A stretch of 64,000 nucleotides of DNA from Mycolicibacter minnesotensis (GCF_010731755.1 NZ_AP022589.1:3348001-3412000); one strand, 5' to 3'; shown: positions 29,066 to 39,315, counted from the stretch's first letter. Numbers and translations: made by a program. The notes: generated from the sequence alone by a model not told the origin.

Positions 29066-29569
29066 GTGACTGGAAAACTGCTGCTCATCGGCGCTGCGGC
29101 GCTGACCGCAATCGGCGTCGCAACGGGGGGCGTCGCGTCCGCCGAGCCCGCCGCACCCCAGGACTCCGTGCTCGACGCACCGATTCCGCAGGAGCCCGCA
29201 CCGCCGGCGCCGGCCGGTGCACCGCTGCCTACGACCGGCGAGGTCGCGGGCATGCTGACCAGGCTCAGCGATGCCGGTATCGGCTACAAGGAGAAGGCCG
29301 ATCTGGTCGAGAACGGCATCACCCAGCACGAAGGACACGGGCTCGACAGTGAACTGCGCCGGGCCTACCGCGACGGGGAGCTGCCCTACAACTTCGACGT
29401 GCTCAACGTGGTGCAGACCGGTGAAGGGCATGGGCTGGCCAATGTGACGATCACCGGCCCCAAGATGCCTGCGCCGCAGACCGTGCCGTTACAGCTTGTC
29501 GATCAGGGCAGCTGGGTGCTCTCGCATGACTCGGCGACCCAGTTGATGCAGATCCTCGGCGCTCACTAG
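29066..29569 (+). CDS. MTB12/CFP-2-like secreted low-molecular-weight antigen
   Basis: 168 residues, the length remembered for M. tuberculosis CFP-2 (Rv2376c), which also follows mbtH. A signal peptide of about 27 residues ends VASAEP, followed by a Pro/Ala-rich stretch and then the conserved domain (GYKEKADLVENGI, residues about 72-84, and GPKMPAP). GTG start with GAGGGGG upstream, 36 bp after mbtH on the same strand. The fold is NTF2-like in predictions I remember; the function is unknown. Its fixed place behind mbtH suggests co-transcription with the mycobactin genes. Confidence 0.9.
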   Translation: MTGKLLLIGAAALTAIGVATGGVASAEPAAPQDSVLDAPIPQEPAPPAPAGAPLPTTGEVAGMLTRLSDAGIGYKEKADLVENGITQHEGHGLDSELRRAYRDGELPYNFDVLNVVQTGEGHGLANVTITGPKMPAPQTVPLQLVDQGSWVLSHDSATQLMQILGAH

Positions 29570-29604
29570 CGGGGGTCAAGGGGCGTCCGCGCACGCGGGC
29601 CGGG

Positions 29605-31143
29605 TCAGCGGTTGAGCCGCCCGAACATGCCTTTCTGGGTCTTGTAGAGCCCGGGGAACTCGGCGAAGAGCCGGTCGTAGACCTCGCGGTTACCGGCCAC
29701 GGGTTCGAAGACGCCGTCGAGCGGAGTCAGCTGGCGCAGCTCCTCGGGATGCAGTTCACCCATCCCGATTCCTGCGAACAACGCTGCGCCGCGGAGCTGG
29801 GCGTTGAGCGGGTCCGCCACGCGTTCGTAGGTGCGGCCCGTCACGTCGGCCATGATCTGGCACCACAGGTCCGACCGCGCCCCGCCGCCGATGATCCGGA
29901 TCGGCCCGGAATTGGGTGCGAACCGGTCCAGGTACTTCAGCAGCCAGCGACTGTTGTAAGCCACCCCTTCGAGCACCGCGCGCACCAGATCGGCCCGGGT
30001 GGTGGCCAGCGAGAGGTTGTGGAAACCGCCACGCGCCCGGCGGTCGTCGACGGGGGAGCGTTCGCCCTTGAGCCAGGGGGTGAAGATCACCCCGTTCGAT
30101 CCGACCGGTGCACTGGCCGCCAGCTCCGTCAGTGCGTCGTAGTCGAGGCCGTCGAAGACGTTGTCGCGCAACCACTCCAATGCGCGCCCTGCGGTGTCCT
30201 GCATGTCGACCAAGAGGTAGGACGACGGGTCGAGGCCCGGAACCGTGGCAAGTTGATGAAACACGTCGGTTTTCTTCGATGGCATCGGGCAGCTGATCCA
30301 CGAGGTGGTGGAAATGCTCAGGTGCAGCTCTCCCGACTGCACCGCACCCGAGCCCACGGCAGCGCAGTGCATGTCCGTGCTGCCGGTGACCACCTGCGCC
30401 GCAGCCGAAATCCCCAGCTCGGCAGCGACCTGCGGTGTCACCCGACCGATGATCGATCCGGTGGGCAACAGCGGTGGCAACTTCGTTCGGTCGACACCGG
30501 CCAGACGCACCAGCACGTCGTCGTAGTCCAGCAGGGCCAGGTTCCGATTGTCGGTGAGCCAGCTGCCCGTCATCGACGCCGGTGATGCTGCCGCCCGCCC
30601 GGTGAAGCACATGCTGAGGTAGTCCACCGGCTCCAGCAGCCAGCGGGTCTGTGCGAACACCTCCGGGTCGCCGTGCTGCAGGTGCAGCATGTGCCCGATC
30701 GGGTCGTCGCCGTTGGGGGACGGAACCCCGCCGTTGCGGCGCAACCAGTTGAGTACCACGCGTGGCCGGTAGCCGGCCAGCCAGCCGCCGAATGCCTTGC
30801 GGCTGTAGGGTTCGCCCCGACTGTCCATCCACATCACGCAGCGCCCCACTGGACGCCCTTGGGCGTCGACGGGCACGATGCTGGCCCACTGCCCGGTGAT
30901 GGACACCCCGGTGACTCGCTCGCCGTCCACACCGCCTTCGGCCAGCCCGCGCCGGGTGGCGTCGCGGATGATCGTCCACCACAGTGCAGCGTCCTGGGTG
31001 GCTTCCCCGCCTGGGCCGTACTCGGTCGCGACCCCGATGTGGTCCGACCACAGCACGGTCCCGTCCAACGAGACGAAGCCGACTTTGGGGCCGCCGGTTC
31101 CCAGGTCGACGGCCAGGATGATGTGGTCGGAGCGGTTGCTCAT
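29605..31143 (-). CDS. FGGY-family carbohydrate kinase (xylulokinase-like)
   Basis: 512-residue sugar or polyol kinase of the actin-like ATPase fold. The N-terminal phosphate loop is LAVDLGTGGPKVG, the substrate-side motif is TGSTDMHCA, and the C-terminal GGGARSDLWCQI binds ATP. Xylulose is the nearest textbook substrate, but the sequence does not prove it. The ATG at 31143 overlaps the stop of the upstream PLP-enzyme gene (ATGA), so the two form an operon, and the kinase substrate should be related to that of the lyase. Frame extension beyond 31143 is a shadow. Confidence 0.87.
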   Translation of the reverse strand: MSNRSDHIILAVDLGTGGPKVGFVSLDGTVLWSDHIGVATEYGPGGEATQDAALWWTIIRDATRRGLAEGGVDGERVTGVSITGQWASIVPVDAQGRPVGRCVMWMDSRGEPYSRKAFGGWLAGYRPRVVLNWLRRNGGVPSPNGDDPIGHMLHLQHGDPEVFAQTRWLLEPVDYLSMCFTGRAAASPASMTGSWLTDNRNLALLDYDDVLVRLAGVDRTKLPPLLPTGSIIGRVTPQVAAELGISAAAQVVTGSTDMHCAAVGSGAVQSGELHLSISTTSWISCPMPSKKTDVFHQLATVPGLDPSSYLLVDMQDTAGRALEWLRDNVFDGLDYDALTELAASAPVGSNGVIFTPWLKGERSPVDDRRARGGFHNLSLATTRADLVRAVLEGVAYNSRWLLKYLDRFAPNSGPIRIIGGGARSDLWCQIMADVTGRTYERVADPLNAQLRGAALFAGIGMGELHPEELRQLTPLDGVFEPVAGNREVYDRLFAEFPGLYKTQKGMFGRLNR

Positions 31144-32534
31144 TGCGGCGGCAGGGACTGCTGGGTGTCGAGGATGTGCTCCATGAACCCTTCGATGAAA
31201 TGGGCTGCCTCTTCGGTCATCCCGCCGGGGACACCGCCGTATACCGCAGCGCTGATCGGCGCATCGCCGGCGGCGGTCTTCTTCTTGGCGTACTCGATCG
31301 CGTCGTCGAGGTCGGCGGTGAAGGCTTCGACCACGCCGGGCTGGGTCTGCGGCCGCGTCACGGCCATGTGGATGGCGTTGGGGTACTGCTGACCGTTGAA
31401 CCGCCAGCCCTTGGGCTTCATGGCGTCGGCGACGTGGTAGATGTCGAACTCGTCGGACCGGAAGCTGAAGCAGAACGTGGGCGAACCGATGATCGTCAGC
31501 TCCGGGTGGCTGCGCACCGCGTCCTGCATCGCCGCCGCGGTCTCGAAAATCGCTTTGGCGTAGTTGCGATAGCCTTCTCGGCCCAGCTGGACCATGGAGG
31601 CCCACGCGGCGGCGATCAATCCGCCCGAACGTGAACCCTCGATGCCCGGAGACATGTACTTGCCGCCGGTCCAGTCCGGCAGGAAGAAGTACTGCGCGTT
31701 GCGGTAGGCCTTGTCGCGGAACAGCAGGGTCGAAGAGCCCTTCAACGCGTAGCCGTACTTGTGGTTGTCCGCCGAGATGCTGGTCACGCCGGGGACCCGG
31801 AAGTCGAAAACGGGGATGTCGTAGCCCAGTTCGTTGGCGAAGGGCAGCACGAAACCGCCCAGGCACCCATCGACGTGCAGGCCCACCCCGCGTTCGAGCG
31901 CCAACTGCCCCAGCTCAGGGATCGGGTCGACCGTGCCATAGCCGTAATTGCAGGCCGAACCCATGATCGCGATGGTGTTCTCGTCGATGTTCGCGGCGAC
32001 CCAGTCGACGTCTACCTGCGCGGTCTGCGGGTCCACGGGCGCCTTGCGCAGCTCGATGCCGAACAGGTGACACCCTTTGTCGAAGGCTGGGTGTCCGGTT
32101 TCGGGCTTGATGAAATTCGGCCGGGTGATGCCCCGGTTCTTGGCGGCGTGCTCACGGTAGGCCAACAGCGCGTGGATGATGCTGCCGGTGCCCCCGGTGG
32201 TGACCATGCCCACCGGCTCGCCGTCGGTGACGGCCTCGGCATGCATGAGATCCAGTGCCATCGCGATGATCTCGCCCTCGAACTTGGTCGCCGACGGACA
32301 GATGTCGCGCTGCAGCACGTTCACGTGGGCGAACAGGCCGAAGGCCTCGTCGAGGAATCGGTAGTGCTCGTGGTCCCCGCAGTACATGGTTCCGGACACC
32401 TTGCCGGTCTCCCAGGTGGGGTCCTCGGCCTGCGCCATCTCGCGCAACTCGGCCAGTACCTCATCGCGCGGCCGGCCGTGTTCGGGCAGCGTGCGGTTGA
32501 CGGTGAAGCGGTCCGTGTAGGGGAAGTCGGACAT
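31140..32534 (-). CDS. PLP-dependent lyase/decarboxylase, sphingosine-1-phosphate-lyase-like
   Basis: 464-residue fold-type-I PLP enzyme of the group II decarboxylase family. The cofactor lysine is Lys259 in SADNHKYGYALKG, which resembles the sphingosine-phosphate-lyase motif more than that of bacterial GadB. Other PLP contacts: TTGGTGSI near residue 110 and HVDGCLGGF before the lysine. This family either decarboxylates amino acids or cleaves 2-amino-1-phosphates by retro-aldol reaction. Overlap with a downstream kinase gene favours cleavage of a phosphorylated substrate, but this is inference. The ATG at 32534 has GGAGG 12 nt upstream, a somewhat long spacing. Confidence 0.83.
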   Translation of the reverse strand: MSDFPYTDRFTVNRTLPEHGRPRDEVLAELREMAQAEDPTWETGKVSGTMYCGDHEHYRFLDEAFGLFAHVNVLQRDICPSATKFEGEIIAMALDLMHAEAVTDGEPVGMVTTGGTGSIIHALLAYREHAAKNRGITRPNFIKPETGHPAFDKGCHLFGIELRKAPVDPQTAQVDVDWVAANIDENTIAIMGSACNYGYGTVDPIPELGQLALERGVGLHVDGCLGGFVLPFANELGYDIPVFDFRVPGVTSISADNHKYGYALKGSSTLLFRDKAYRNAQYFFLPDWTGGKYMSPGIEGSRSGGLIAAAWASMVQLGREGYRNYAKAIFETAAAMQDAVRSHPELTIIGSPTFCFSFRSDEFDIYHVADAMKPKGWRFNGQQYPNAIHMAVTRPQTQPGVVEAFTADLDDAIEYAKKKTAAGDAPISAAVYGGVPGGMTEEAAHFIEGFMEHILDTQQSLPPQ

Positions 32535-32903
32535 GGTGAAGCAGATCCTCCATCTTGAGAACCTCCCCAGGCCGGGCACCGGAGAGGGAGCATCGTGTTG
32601 TTGTTCGCACGCGCAATAGCAGAGCTAACCATGACCGACCCGCGCGCCGTCACATTACGTCGCGCCCACACCTTTGCATCACGCCGGGGCCCGTCGCGGC
32701 CGAGTGCGCCGAAAGTGCGAAATCATGATCTCCTGCACGACCACATGACCGCTGGGATTGGTCAGCCGAATTTGCCGTCGCATTTGTCAAATGGCCGCCG
32801 GGCAAGAATCTCAGATCGGCGCCGACAATTCCAACAGCGAAAATCGACGCGATTGACAGATTCTGGTTGTGAATCCGGCGGGAGCTGACGAACGCGCTCG
32901 TTG
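32535..32903. other. Intergenic region between the lyase and hisN genes
   Basis: About 370 bp with no convincing gene on either strand. It must hold the promoter of the lyase-kinase pair. The part from about 32720 to 32890 is visibly richer in A/T than the surroundings. I see no repeat, terminator or known operator in it. Confidence 0.5.
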
Positions 32904-33704
32904 CTAGCCCAGTCCGAGGCAGTCCAACACCGCTGCCTGCAGCAGCGAGTTGCTGGCCACCGCACTGCCGCCGTGCGGACCTGCGGTGCCGCTCAGGTCG
33001 GTGAAAGTCCCACCCGCCTCGCGGACCAGGACATCGAGTGCCGCCAGGTCCCACAGTGAGACCGTGGGTTCGGCGACGACATCGAGTGCGCCCTCGGCGA
33101 GCAGGCAGTAGGCCCAGAAATCGCCGTAGCTGCGGGTTCGCCACACCGAGTCGGTCAGATCCAGGAAACGCTGTCGCAGTCCCAGTTGCGCCCACTGCTT
33201 GAGTCCGGCGAACGACATGCTCGCCGCACCCAGCTCGGCCACCGCGGACACCGCCAGGCGACGAGGCGCTGCGTCCCCGACCGCGGCAAATGCGCCCAGA
33301 CCGTCACCGGCCCACCATCGTCTGCCCAGCGCCGGAGCACTGATCGCACCGATGCGCGGCACACCGTCTTCGAGCAGCGCGATCAAGGTGGCCCACACCG
33401 GCACCCCCCGGACGAAGTTCTTGGTTCCGTCGATCGGGTCGATGACCCACTGGCGGCCGGTGAACAGGGCGCTACCGCCGAACTCCTCGCCCAAGACGTC
33501 GTCGTCGGGCCGATCACGGGCCAGCGCGTCACGTAGTGCGACCTCGACTGCACGGTCGGCGTCGGTGACCGGAGTGAGATCGGGTTTTGTGTCCACCCGC
33601 AGGTCCAGTGCGCCGAACCGGTCCATAGTCATAGCGTCCGCGAGGTCGGCTAAGGCCAGGGCCAACGTCAGATCGTCATTGATGGATGCTGCTGCAATTC
33701 CCAC
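32904..33704 (-). CDS. hisN: HisN, histidinol-phosphatase (inositol-monophosphatase family)
   Basis: Removes phosphate from histidinol phosphate in histidine synthesis; closely resembles M. tuberculosis Rv3137. About 266 residues from a GTG at 33704. The IMPase metal site is complete: [15 protein letters not shown] and WDLAALD. The start is uncertain: GTG at 33704 lacks a clear ribosome site, homology begins near [13 protein letters not shown], and the frame is open to 33785. The gene is divergent from a LysR regulator. In M. tuberculosis it is far from the mbt region, so it has moved relative to that genome. Confidence 0.88.
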   Translation of the reverse strand: MGIAAASINDDLTLALALADLADAMTMDRFGALDLRVDTKPDLTPVTDADRAVEVALRDALARDRPDDDVLGEEFGGSALFTGRQWVIDPIDGTKNFVRGVPVWATLIALLEDGVPRIGAISAPALGRRWWAGDGLGAFAAVGDAAPRRLAVSAVAELGAASMSFAGLKQWAQLGLRQRFLDLTDSVWRTRSYGDFWAYCLLAEGALDVVAEPTVSLWDLAALDVLVREAGGTFTDLSGTAGPHGGSAVASNSLLQAAVLDCLGLG

Positions 33705-33839
33705 AAGCGGGGGACAATACCATCCAATTGATGTTCTGCCCGGTTCGTCGGTCGAATAGTTCGAATTTGGGACCGCGCCGAACACATATGAATCCTGCCG
33801 CCCAGGGCGGTATTTCTGGCTCGCAGGGCATATCCACCT

Positions 33840-34835
33840 GTGCTGCCCGGTTCGAACCCTGCTCGGCCCGCCGCCGTTGACCTAGGATCGGGCTGCATAG
33901 ACATCAACACGCGCAAGCTGCGCCACTTCGTGGTGGCCGCCGAGGAACTGCACTTCAGCCGGGCGGCGGCGCGGGTGTATCTGGCCCAACAGGCACTGAG
34001 CCGCCAGATCAAGGATCTTGAGGACGAACTCGGCGTCCGACTGTTCGAGCGAACCACCCGCAATGTAGCCCTGACGCCCGCCGGCGAGGTGTTTCTCGAG
34101 GGTGCCCGGGCAGTCTTGACCGCACTGGACGGCGCGGCCGCGGCTGCACAACAGACCGCCCGCGGGGTGGTGGGCACCCTGCGGTTGGGATATGTCCCCG
34201 GCGCTGCCCTCGAACTGACCGCGCCGATCATTGCCGAGTTCCGGGAACGTCATCCCGACGTCACCGTGCAGATGCGGGAATTCCCGGTCAGTGATCCCTC
34301 GGCCGGGCTGGCATCGGGCGCGGCCGACGTGGCCTTCCTGCGGTTGCCCCAGAACACGCCCAACCTGTCGGCCGAGATCCTGGCGGTCGATCCAGTCGTG
34401 GCGATGGTGTCGGCCTCGCACCGCCACGCTGGGCGAACCTCGGTGTCGGTGCGGGACCTCCTCGAGGACCCGATCACCCAATCCTCCAGTGTCGACGAGG
34501 CCCACCATGCGTTCTGGAGCCTGGCCGCGGCACGGACCGACGCCGCCAGGATCGACACCGTGCGTACCGACTCGATCACCGAGGAGGCGCAGGTGGTTGC
34601 GGCTGGGGCGGCCATCGCCGTCACCAGCGCGGCGGCCGCCCACTTCATGCCGGCGACCGGAGTCCGGTTCGTGACCATCGAGGACTGGCCCGGCTCGGCG
34701 ATCGCGGTCGGCTGGACTGATGACGAGCCGTCACCGCTGGTGGCCCGCTTCGTCGATGTCGCCTGTTCGGTGCGTGACGCCGAGCCCGCGATCGTGGACG
34801 GTATCGAGCGCCGGCTGCTGGCGGAGTCACCGTAA
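33840..34835 (+). CDS. LysR-family transcription regulator
   Basis: 331 residues from the GTG at 33840. Winged-helix DNA-binding domain from [18 protein letters not shown] to about residue 80, then a periplasmic-binding-type effector domain ([11 protein letters not shown] onwards). Homology to LysR starts at codon 19, which is ATA at 33896 where relatives have ATG (I-D-I-N in place of M-D-I-N). The start is therefore either the GTG with 18 extra residues or a non-standard codon. The gene is divergent from hisN; its target cannot be read, though LysR proteins often control the divergent neighbour. Confidence 0.87.
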   Translation: MLPGSNPARPAAVDLGSGCIDINTRKLRHFVVAAEELHFSRAAARVYLAQQALSRQIKDLEDELGVRLFERTTRNVALTPAGEVFLEGARAVLTALDGAAAAAQQTARGVVGTLRLGYVPGAALELTAPIIAEFRERHPDVTVQMREFPVSDPSAGLASGAADVAFLRLPQNTPNLSAEILAVDPVVAMVSASHRHAGRTSVSVRDLLEDPITQSSSVDEAHHAFWSLAAARTDAARIDTVRTDSITEEAQVVAAGAAIAVTSAAAAHFMPATGVRFVTIEDWPGSAIAVGWTDDEPSPLVARFVDVACSVRDAEPAIVDGIERRLLAESP

Positions 34836-34879
34836 AATCGAGAGCGGCCGTAACTGTTCGTTGCAGGAGGTGAGCACCC

Positions 34880-35923
34880 ATGGGCGTGGCTGACGATCGC
34901 CGCTTGGAGGTATTGCGCGCCATCGTCGCGGACTTCGTTGCCACCAAGGAGCCCATCGGCTCCAAGGCTTTGGTCGAGCGGCACAACCTGGGGGTCTCGC
35001 CGGCCACCGTCCGCAATGACATGGCGGTGCTGGAGGCCGAGGGCTATATCGCCCAGCCGCACACCAGTTCCGGGCGGGTGCCCACCGAGAAGGGCTACCG
35101 GGAATTCGTCGACCGCATCGACGACGTCAAGCCGCTGTCGGCCGCCGAGCGCCGAGCGATCCTGTCGTTCCTGGACTCCGGTGTAGACCTCGACGACGTG
35201 TTGCGCCGCGCGGTGCGCACCCTGGCGCAACTGACCCGCCAGGTCGCCGTGGTGCAGTATCCGACCCTGTCGGTGTCCACGGTGCGCCACCTTGAGGTGA
35301 TCGCGCTGACCCCGGCACGGCTGCTGCTGGTGGTGATCACCGATTCCGGCCGGGTCGATCAGCGCATCGTCGAGCTTGGCGATCCCATCGACGACCACCA
35401 ACTCAGTCAGCTGCGGGAGTTGCTGGGCGCCGCGCTGGAGGGCAAGCGGATCTCGGCGGCCTCGACCGCGGTCGCCGAACTCGCCGGCCATCTGGACGGT
35501 CGCAGCGGGCTCTCATCCGGCTTGGCCAATGCGGTCGGTCGTTCGGCGACCGTGCTGCTGGAATCGCTGGTCGAACACCGCGAGGAGCGCTTGCTGCTGG
35601 GAGGTACCGCCAACCTCACCCGCAACGCCGCCGACTTCGGCAGCTCGCTGCGGTCGGTGCTGGAAGTGCTCGAGGAGCAGGTGGTGGTGCTGCGGCTGCT
35701 GGCTGTGCAGCAGGAAGCCGGTAAAGTCACGGTGCGTATCGGTCACGAGACCGAGGCGCAGGAGATGGCCGGGGCCTCGATGGTGTCCACCGCATACGGG
35801 TCACAGGGCACCGTGTTCGGGGGCATGGGGGTGTTGGGTCCCACTCGGATGGACTATCCGGGAACGATCGCCAGTGTTGCTGCGGTGGCGATGTACATCG
35901 GTGAAGTGCTCGGGGCTCGCTGA
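34880..35923 (+). CDS. hrcA: HrcA, heat-inducible transcription repressor
   Basis: Repressor of class I heat-shock genes, binding CIRCE operators before groE-type genes. 347 residues, full length. N-terminal winged helix (residues about 1-75, with [17 protein letters not shown]), then the GAF-like and dimerisation regions ending in the conserved [11 protein letters not shown] with a strong AGGAGG 7-8 nt upstream. Followed by dnaJ2 after 33 bp, the usual mycobacterial arrangement. No CIRCE element is visible in front of it. Confidence 0.96.
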   Translation: MGVADDRRLEVLRAIVADFVATKEPIGSKALVERHNLGVSPATVRNDMAVLEAEGYIAQPHTSSGRVPTEKGYREFVDRIDDVKPLSAAERRAILSFLDSGVDLDDVLRRAVRTLAQLTRQVAVVQYPTLSVSTVRHLEVIALTPARLLLVVITDSGRVDQRIVELGDPIDDHQLSQLRELLGAALEGKRISAASTAVAELAGHLDGRSGLSSGLANAVGRSATVLLESLVEHREERLLLGGTANLTRNAADFGSSLRSVLEVLEEQVVVLRLLAVQQEAGKVTVRIGHETEAQEMAGASMVSTAYGSQGTVFGGMGVLGPTRMDYPGTIASVAAVAMYIGEVLGAR

Positions 35924-35956
35924 TCTCCGGTCGGCAGAAGGTGGGAAGGGTCAGGC

Positions 35957-37108
35957 GTGGCACGCGACTATTACGGCTTGCTGGGCGTCGGTAAGGACGC
36001 CAGCGACACCGAGCTCAAGCGCGCCTACCGCAAGCTGGCGCGCACCTACCATCCCGATGTCAACCCCGACGAGGCCGCGCAGGCCAAGTTCAAGGAGATC
36101 AGCGCCGCCTACGAGGTGCTCTCCGACCCGGAGAAGCGCCGAATCGTCGACCTCGGCGGCGACCCCCTGGAAAGCGGCGCCGGTAATGGATTCGGTGGCT
36201 TCGGTGGTGGCTCGGGATTTGGTGGCCTCGGGGATGTGTTCGAGGCGTTCTTCGGCGGCGGTGCGGCGTCACGTGGCCCCATCGGCCGGGTCCGGCCGGG
36301 CTCGGATTCGCTGCTGCGCCTGCGCCTAGACCTCACCGAGTGCGCGACCGGCGTCACCAAGCGCGTGACGGTCGACACCGCGGTGCTGTGCGACCGCTGC
36401 CAGGGTCGTGGCACCCACGGGGACTCGCGTCCCATCGCCTGCGACACCTGCCACGGACGCGGCGAGGTGCAGAGCTTGCAGCGTTCGCTCCTAGGCCAGG
36501 TCATGACCTCGCGGCCATGCCCGACCTGCCGCGGGGTCGGCGAAGTGATCCCCGATCCCTGTCATCAGTGCGGCGGCGACGGACGGGTGCGTTCCCGCCG
36601 TGAGATCAGCGTGAAGATCCCGGCCGGAGTCGGCGACGGAATGCGTGTGCGGCTGGCCGCTCAGGGCGAGGTCGGGCCCGGTGGCGGACCGGCCGGCGAC
36701 CTCTACGTCGAGGTGCATGAGCAGGCCCACGACATCTTCATCCGCGACGGCGACGACCTGCACTGCACCATCTCGGTGCCGATGGTCGACGCGGCCCTGG
36801 GCACCACCGTTGTGGTCGATGCCATCCTCGACGGCGCCACCGACATCACGATCCCGGCCGGTACCCAACCGGGCGCCACCATCGTCCTGCGCGGCCACGG
36901 CATGCCGCAGGTCCGCACCGGCGTGCGCGGCGATCTGCACGCCCACATCGAGGTGGTCGTTCCCGAGCGCCTCGACAGCCATGACACCGAGTTGCTGCGC
37001 AAGTTCAAAGAGCACCGGGATCGCGAGTCCGCCGAAGTCCGCTCGGCGCACACCCCGCCCAGCGGCGGACTGTTCAGTCGACTGCGCGAAACCTTCACCG
37101 GGCGCTGA
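35957..37108 (+). CDS. dnaJ2: DnaJ2, Hsp40 co-chaperone
   Basis: Stimulates the ATPase of DnaK and holds unfolded clients. 383 residues. J domain at 1-65 with YHPDVNPDE, a Gly/Phe-rich linker at about 75-100, the four zinc motifs ([32 protein letters not shown]) and the C-terminal client-binding domains. All zinc cysteines are present. GTG start with GGAAGGG upstream; 33 bp after hrcA and 7 bp before rsmE, so the three are probably one transcript. Confidence 0.96.
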   Translation: MARDYYGLLGVGKDASDTELKRAYRKLARTYHPDVNPDEAAQAKFKEISAAYEVLSDPEKRRIVDLGGDPLESGAGNGFGGFGGGSGFGGLGDVFEAFFGGGAASRGPIGRVRPGSDSLLRLRLDLTECATGVTKRVTVDTAVLCDRCQGRGTHGDSRPIACDTCHGRGEVQSLQRSLLGQVMTSRPCPTCRGVGEVIPDPCHQCGGDGRVRSRREISVKIPAGVGDGMRVRLAAQGEVGPGGGPAGDLYVEVHEQAHDIFIRDGDDLHCTISVPMVDAALGTTVVVDAILDGATDITIPAGTQPGATIVLRGHGMPQVRTGVRGDLHAHIEVVVPERLDSHDTELLRKFKEHRDRESAEVRSAHTPPSGGLFSRLRETFTGR

Positions 37109-37115
37109 GCCCGCC

Positions 37116-37865
37116 GTGGCCGGCCTGTTCTACGTCGATGCGCTGCCCGAGGTGGGTTCGGTGGCCCTCGTCGGTGGCGACGCCGGCTTCCACGCCGCGA
37201 CGGTGCGCCGGATCCGGCCCGGTGAGCAGCTCACCCTCGGTGACGGTGCTGGTGTGGTGGCGCAGTGCGAAGTCGAGGAGACCGACCGCGCCGGATTGAG
37301 GGCGCGGGTTCTGGACCGCCGAATGATCGCGCCGCCGGCGCCGCCGGTGACCGTGGTGCAGGCACTGCCCAAATCCGAACGATCCGAGCTGGCGATCGAA
37401 CTCGCGACCGAGGCCGGTGCCGACGCGTTCGTGGCCTGGCAGGCCGACCGGTGCGTGGCCCGCTGGGACGGCTCGCGTGCCGACAAGGGAGTACGGCGCT
37501 GGCAGGCGGTGGCCCGCGCAGCCGCCGGGCAGTCCCGCCGGGCCCACATTCCGCCCGTTGACGGGGTGCTGGCCGGCTCCGAGTTGGTGTCCTGGGTCCG
37601 CGAGCAGGTGGCCGTCGGCACCGGCGTGCTGGTCTTGCACGATGCGGCCGGCGTCGCACTGCCCGATGCGGTCGAGTCAGGCACGCCGGCACTGGCCCTG
37701 GTGGTCGGACCCGAAGGCGGGATCACCGAGGCGGAGCTGGCGGCGCTGACCGGGGCCGGGGCGGTCGCGGTTCGGCTGGGGCCGACGGTGTTGCGGACCT
37801 CGACTGCGGCGGCGGTCGCGCTGGGCGCGCTCGGGGTGTTGACCCCACGCTGGGGGAGTGAATAG
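37116..37865 (+). CDS. rsmE: RsmE, 16S rRNA m3U1498 methyltransferase
   Basis: SAM-dependent SPOUT methyltransferase for U1498 of 16S rRNA. 249 residues from the GTG at 37116, chosen because homology begins at GLFYVD and the upstream frame is a shadow of dnaJ2. N-terminal PUA-like barrel, then the knotted SAM domain with LVVGPEGGI near residue 195 and [13 protein letters not shown] near residue 222. The stop overlaps the start of the AraC gene. Confidence 0.94.
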   Translation: MAGLFYVDALPEVGSVALVGGDAGFHAATVRRIRPGEQLTLGDGAGVVAQCEVEETDRAGLRARVLDRRMIAPPAPPVTVVQALPKSERSELAIELATEAGADAFVAWQADRCVARWDGSRADKGVRRWQAVARAAAGQSRRAHIPPVDGVLAGSELVSWVREQVAVGTGVLVLHDAAGVALPDAVESGTPALALVVGPEGGITEAELAALTGAGAVAVRLGPTVLRTSTAAAVALGALGVLTPRWGSE

Positions 37866-38529
37866 CCAGTCGGCGCCGTCGCTGAGCATCAGCGACGGTT
37901 ACGCCGTCTACCGCGGACCGGTGGGCGGCGGGCCGATTCACCGCCACGGCGCCTTCCAGATCGTGGTCGCCGGGCGTGACGAGGTGGCCATGGTCGACCC
38001 GGCCGGCACGCGGTATCAGGCTGCCGCGCTGGTCGTCTCGCCGATGGCGCCGCATCGCATCCTGGCCATCCGAGACCTGATCACCTACTACATCGAGCCG
38101 TACTGTCTGTTCGCCGACCGGCTGCGTCGGCGCTACGCCGGCGGCATCGCCGCGGCTCCCGAACTGGGAGAGCTGCGCGAACACGACGTCGCGGCCGCAT
38201 GCCGCCGACCGTCGCAGGAGCTGGATCCGAGACTGGTGGCGGCGCTGGCCCTACTGGCCGACAGCGACCTCGCTATGCCGGCGCTGGCCGCGCAGATCGG
38301 ACTGTCGCCCCAGCGGCTGCGCGCGTTGGCACGCCGCGAACTGGGGATGCCCCTGACCCGCTGGCGGGTCTGGTCGCGGTTGCACCGCGCGGTGGCAGCC
38401 CTGCAGGCGGGTCTGCCCTTGGCGGAAGCCGCGACCACCGCGGGCTTCGCCGATCAGGCCCACTTCACCCGGCAGATGCGCGAGATGATGGGCCTGACGC
38501 CTTCGGTGGTGCTGCGGGCGCTCGGGTGA
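37858..38529 (+). CDS. AraC-family transcription regulator
   Basis: 223 residues with a short N-terminal cupin-like sensing part (about 1-110, with [10 protein letters not shown]) and a C-terminal double helix-turn-helix ([20 protein letters not shown] and [18 protein letters not shown]). The GTG start overlaps the end of rsmE by 8 nt, which suggests read-through from the heat-shock operon. It ends directly against the stop of the convergent methyltransferase gene, with no spacer. The inducer and targets are unknown. Confidence 0.85.
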   Translation: MNSQSAPSLSISDGYAVYRGPVGGGPIHRHGAFQIVVAGRDEVAMVDPAGTRYQAAALVVSPMAPHRILAIRDLITYYIEPYCLFADRLRRRYAGGIAAAPELGELREHDVAAACRRPSQELDPRLVAALALLADSDLAMPALAAQIGLSPQRLRALARRELGMPLTRWRVWSRLHRAVAALQAGLPLAEAATTAGFADQAHFTRQMREMMGLTPSVVLRALG

Positions 38530-39177
38530 TCACCGCTTGCGGGCGGTATAGATCGAGATCGTCCCGTTGATGGTGGCCACCACCTCGGCCTCGCGGACAT
38601 CGGTGAAGCCGGCGGCCGAAATCAACTCCGGGAGAACCCCATCGGCGTTGGGCTGGGTATCGGTCTTGCCGTCGGCGAACTGGACGAACCGAAACGCCAG
38701 GCGCATCAGCGGAGTCCGTTGCCAGCCGAAGTCGGCGATCACCAACCGCCCGCCCGACCTCAGCACCGTAAACATCGACGCCAAGATGGCGCGCTTGACG
38801 TCCATCGGGCATTGGTGCAGCACCAGGCTGGACATCACACCGTCCATCGACGCCGGCTCCACCGATGCCGCCAGGTCGTCGCCCATCCCGTTCAGCCAGC
38901 GGACTCGGCCATCAGCATCTTTCTCACGCGCCACGGCCAAGATCTCGGGATCGGGATCCAGCCCCACGATCGTCGCCCCGGGCTCCACCCGAGCCGCCAG
39001 CAGCGCCAGCGATCCGGTGCCGCACCCCACGTCGAGGATCGCGTCGTCGGGCCGCGGCGCCAGATGCATGACGGTCAGGCCTCGCCACAGCCGCTCCCGC
39101 GTCAACGCCACCACGTAGTCGAAGAACCGGGCCGGCGCCAAGCGGCCCAGGGCGGGGGTGAAGGCTTCGTCGCTCAT
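38530..39177 (-). CDS. Class I SAM-dependent methyltransferase
   Basis: 215 residues from the ATG at 39177. Rossmann SAM motif LDVGCGTGSLALLAA at about residues 48-62, the acidic LDPDPEIL strand and a later SLVLHQCPMDVKRAIL segment, as in small-molecule methyltransferases of the UbiE/MerR-associated type. The substrate is not evident. Tail-to-tail with the AraC regulator; its N-terminus faces phoH, so a promoter must lie at about 39178-39315. Confidence 0.82.
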   Translation of the reverse strand: MSDEAFTPALGRLAPARFFDYVVALTRERLWRGLTVMHLAPRPDDAILDVGCGTGSLALLAARVEPGATIVGLDPDPEILAVAREKDADGRVRWLNGMGDDLAASVEPASMDGVMSSLVLHQCPMDVKRAILASMFTVLRSGGRLVIADFGWQRTPLMRLAFRFVQFADGKTDTQPNADGVLPELISAAGFTDVREAEVVATINGTISIYTARKR

Positions 39178-39315
39178 ATCCGGCAGTTTCGCCGGTGCGG
39201 TAGCGCCCCGTCTTGAACGAACCGCTCGCCGGAGATCGCAGGCGGTAGACTCGGGTGTCCGAATCATCGCCGTACCCACGGTGCAAATCCCCAGGAAGCA
39301 GGCATCGGAAGCCCC

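Noticed and set aside
31144..31866. 240-residue N-terminal extension of the FGGY kinase
   Set aside because: It lies within the coding region of the PLP enzyme in another frame; kinase homology starts at 31143.
34836..34879. CIRCE operator before hrcA
   Set aside because: No TTAGCACTC or GAGTGCTAA arms are present.
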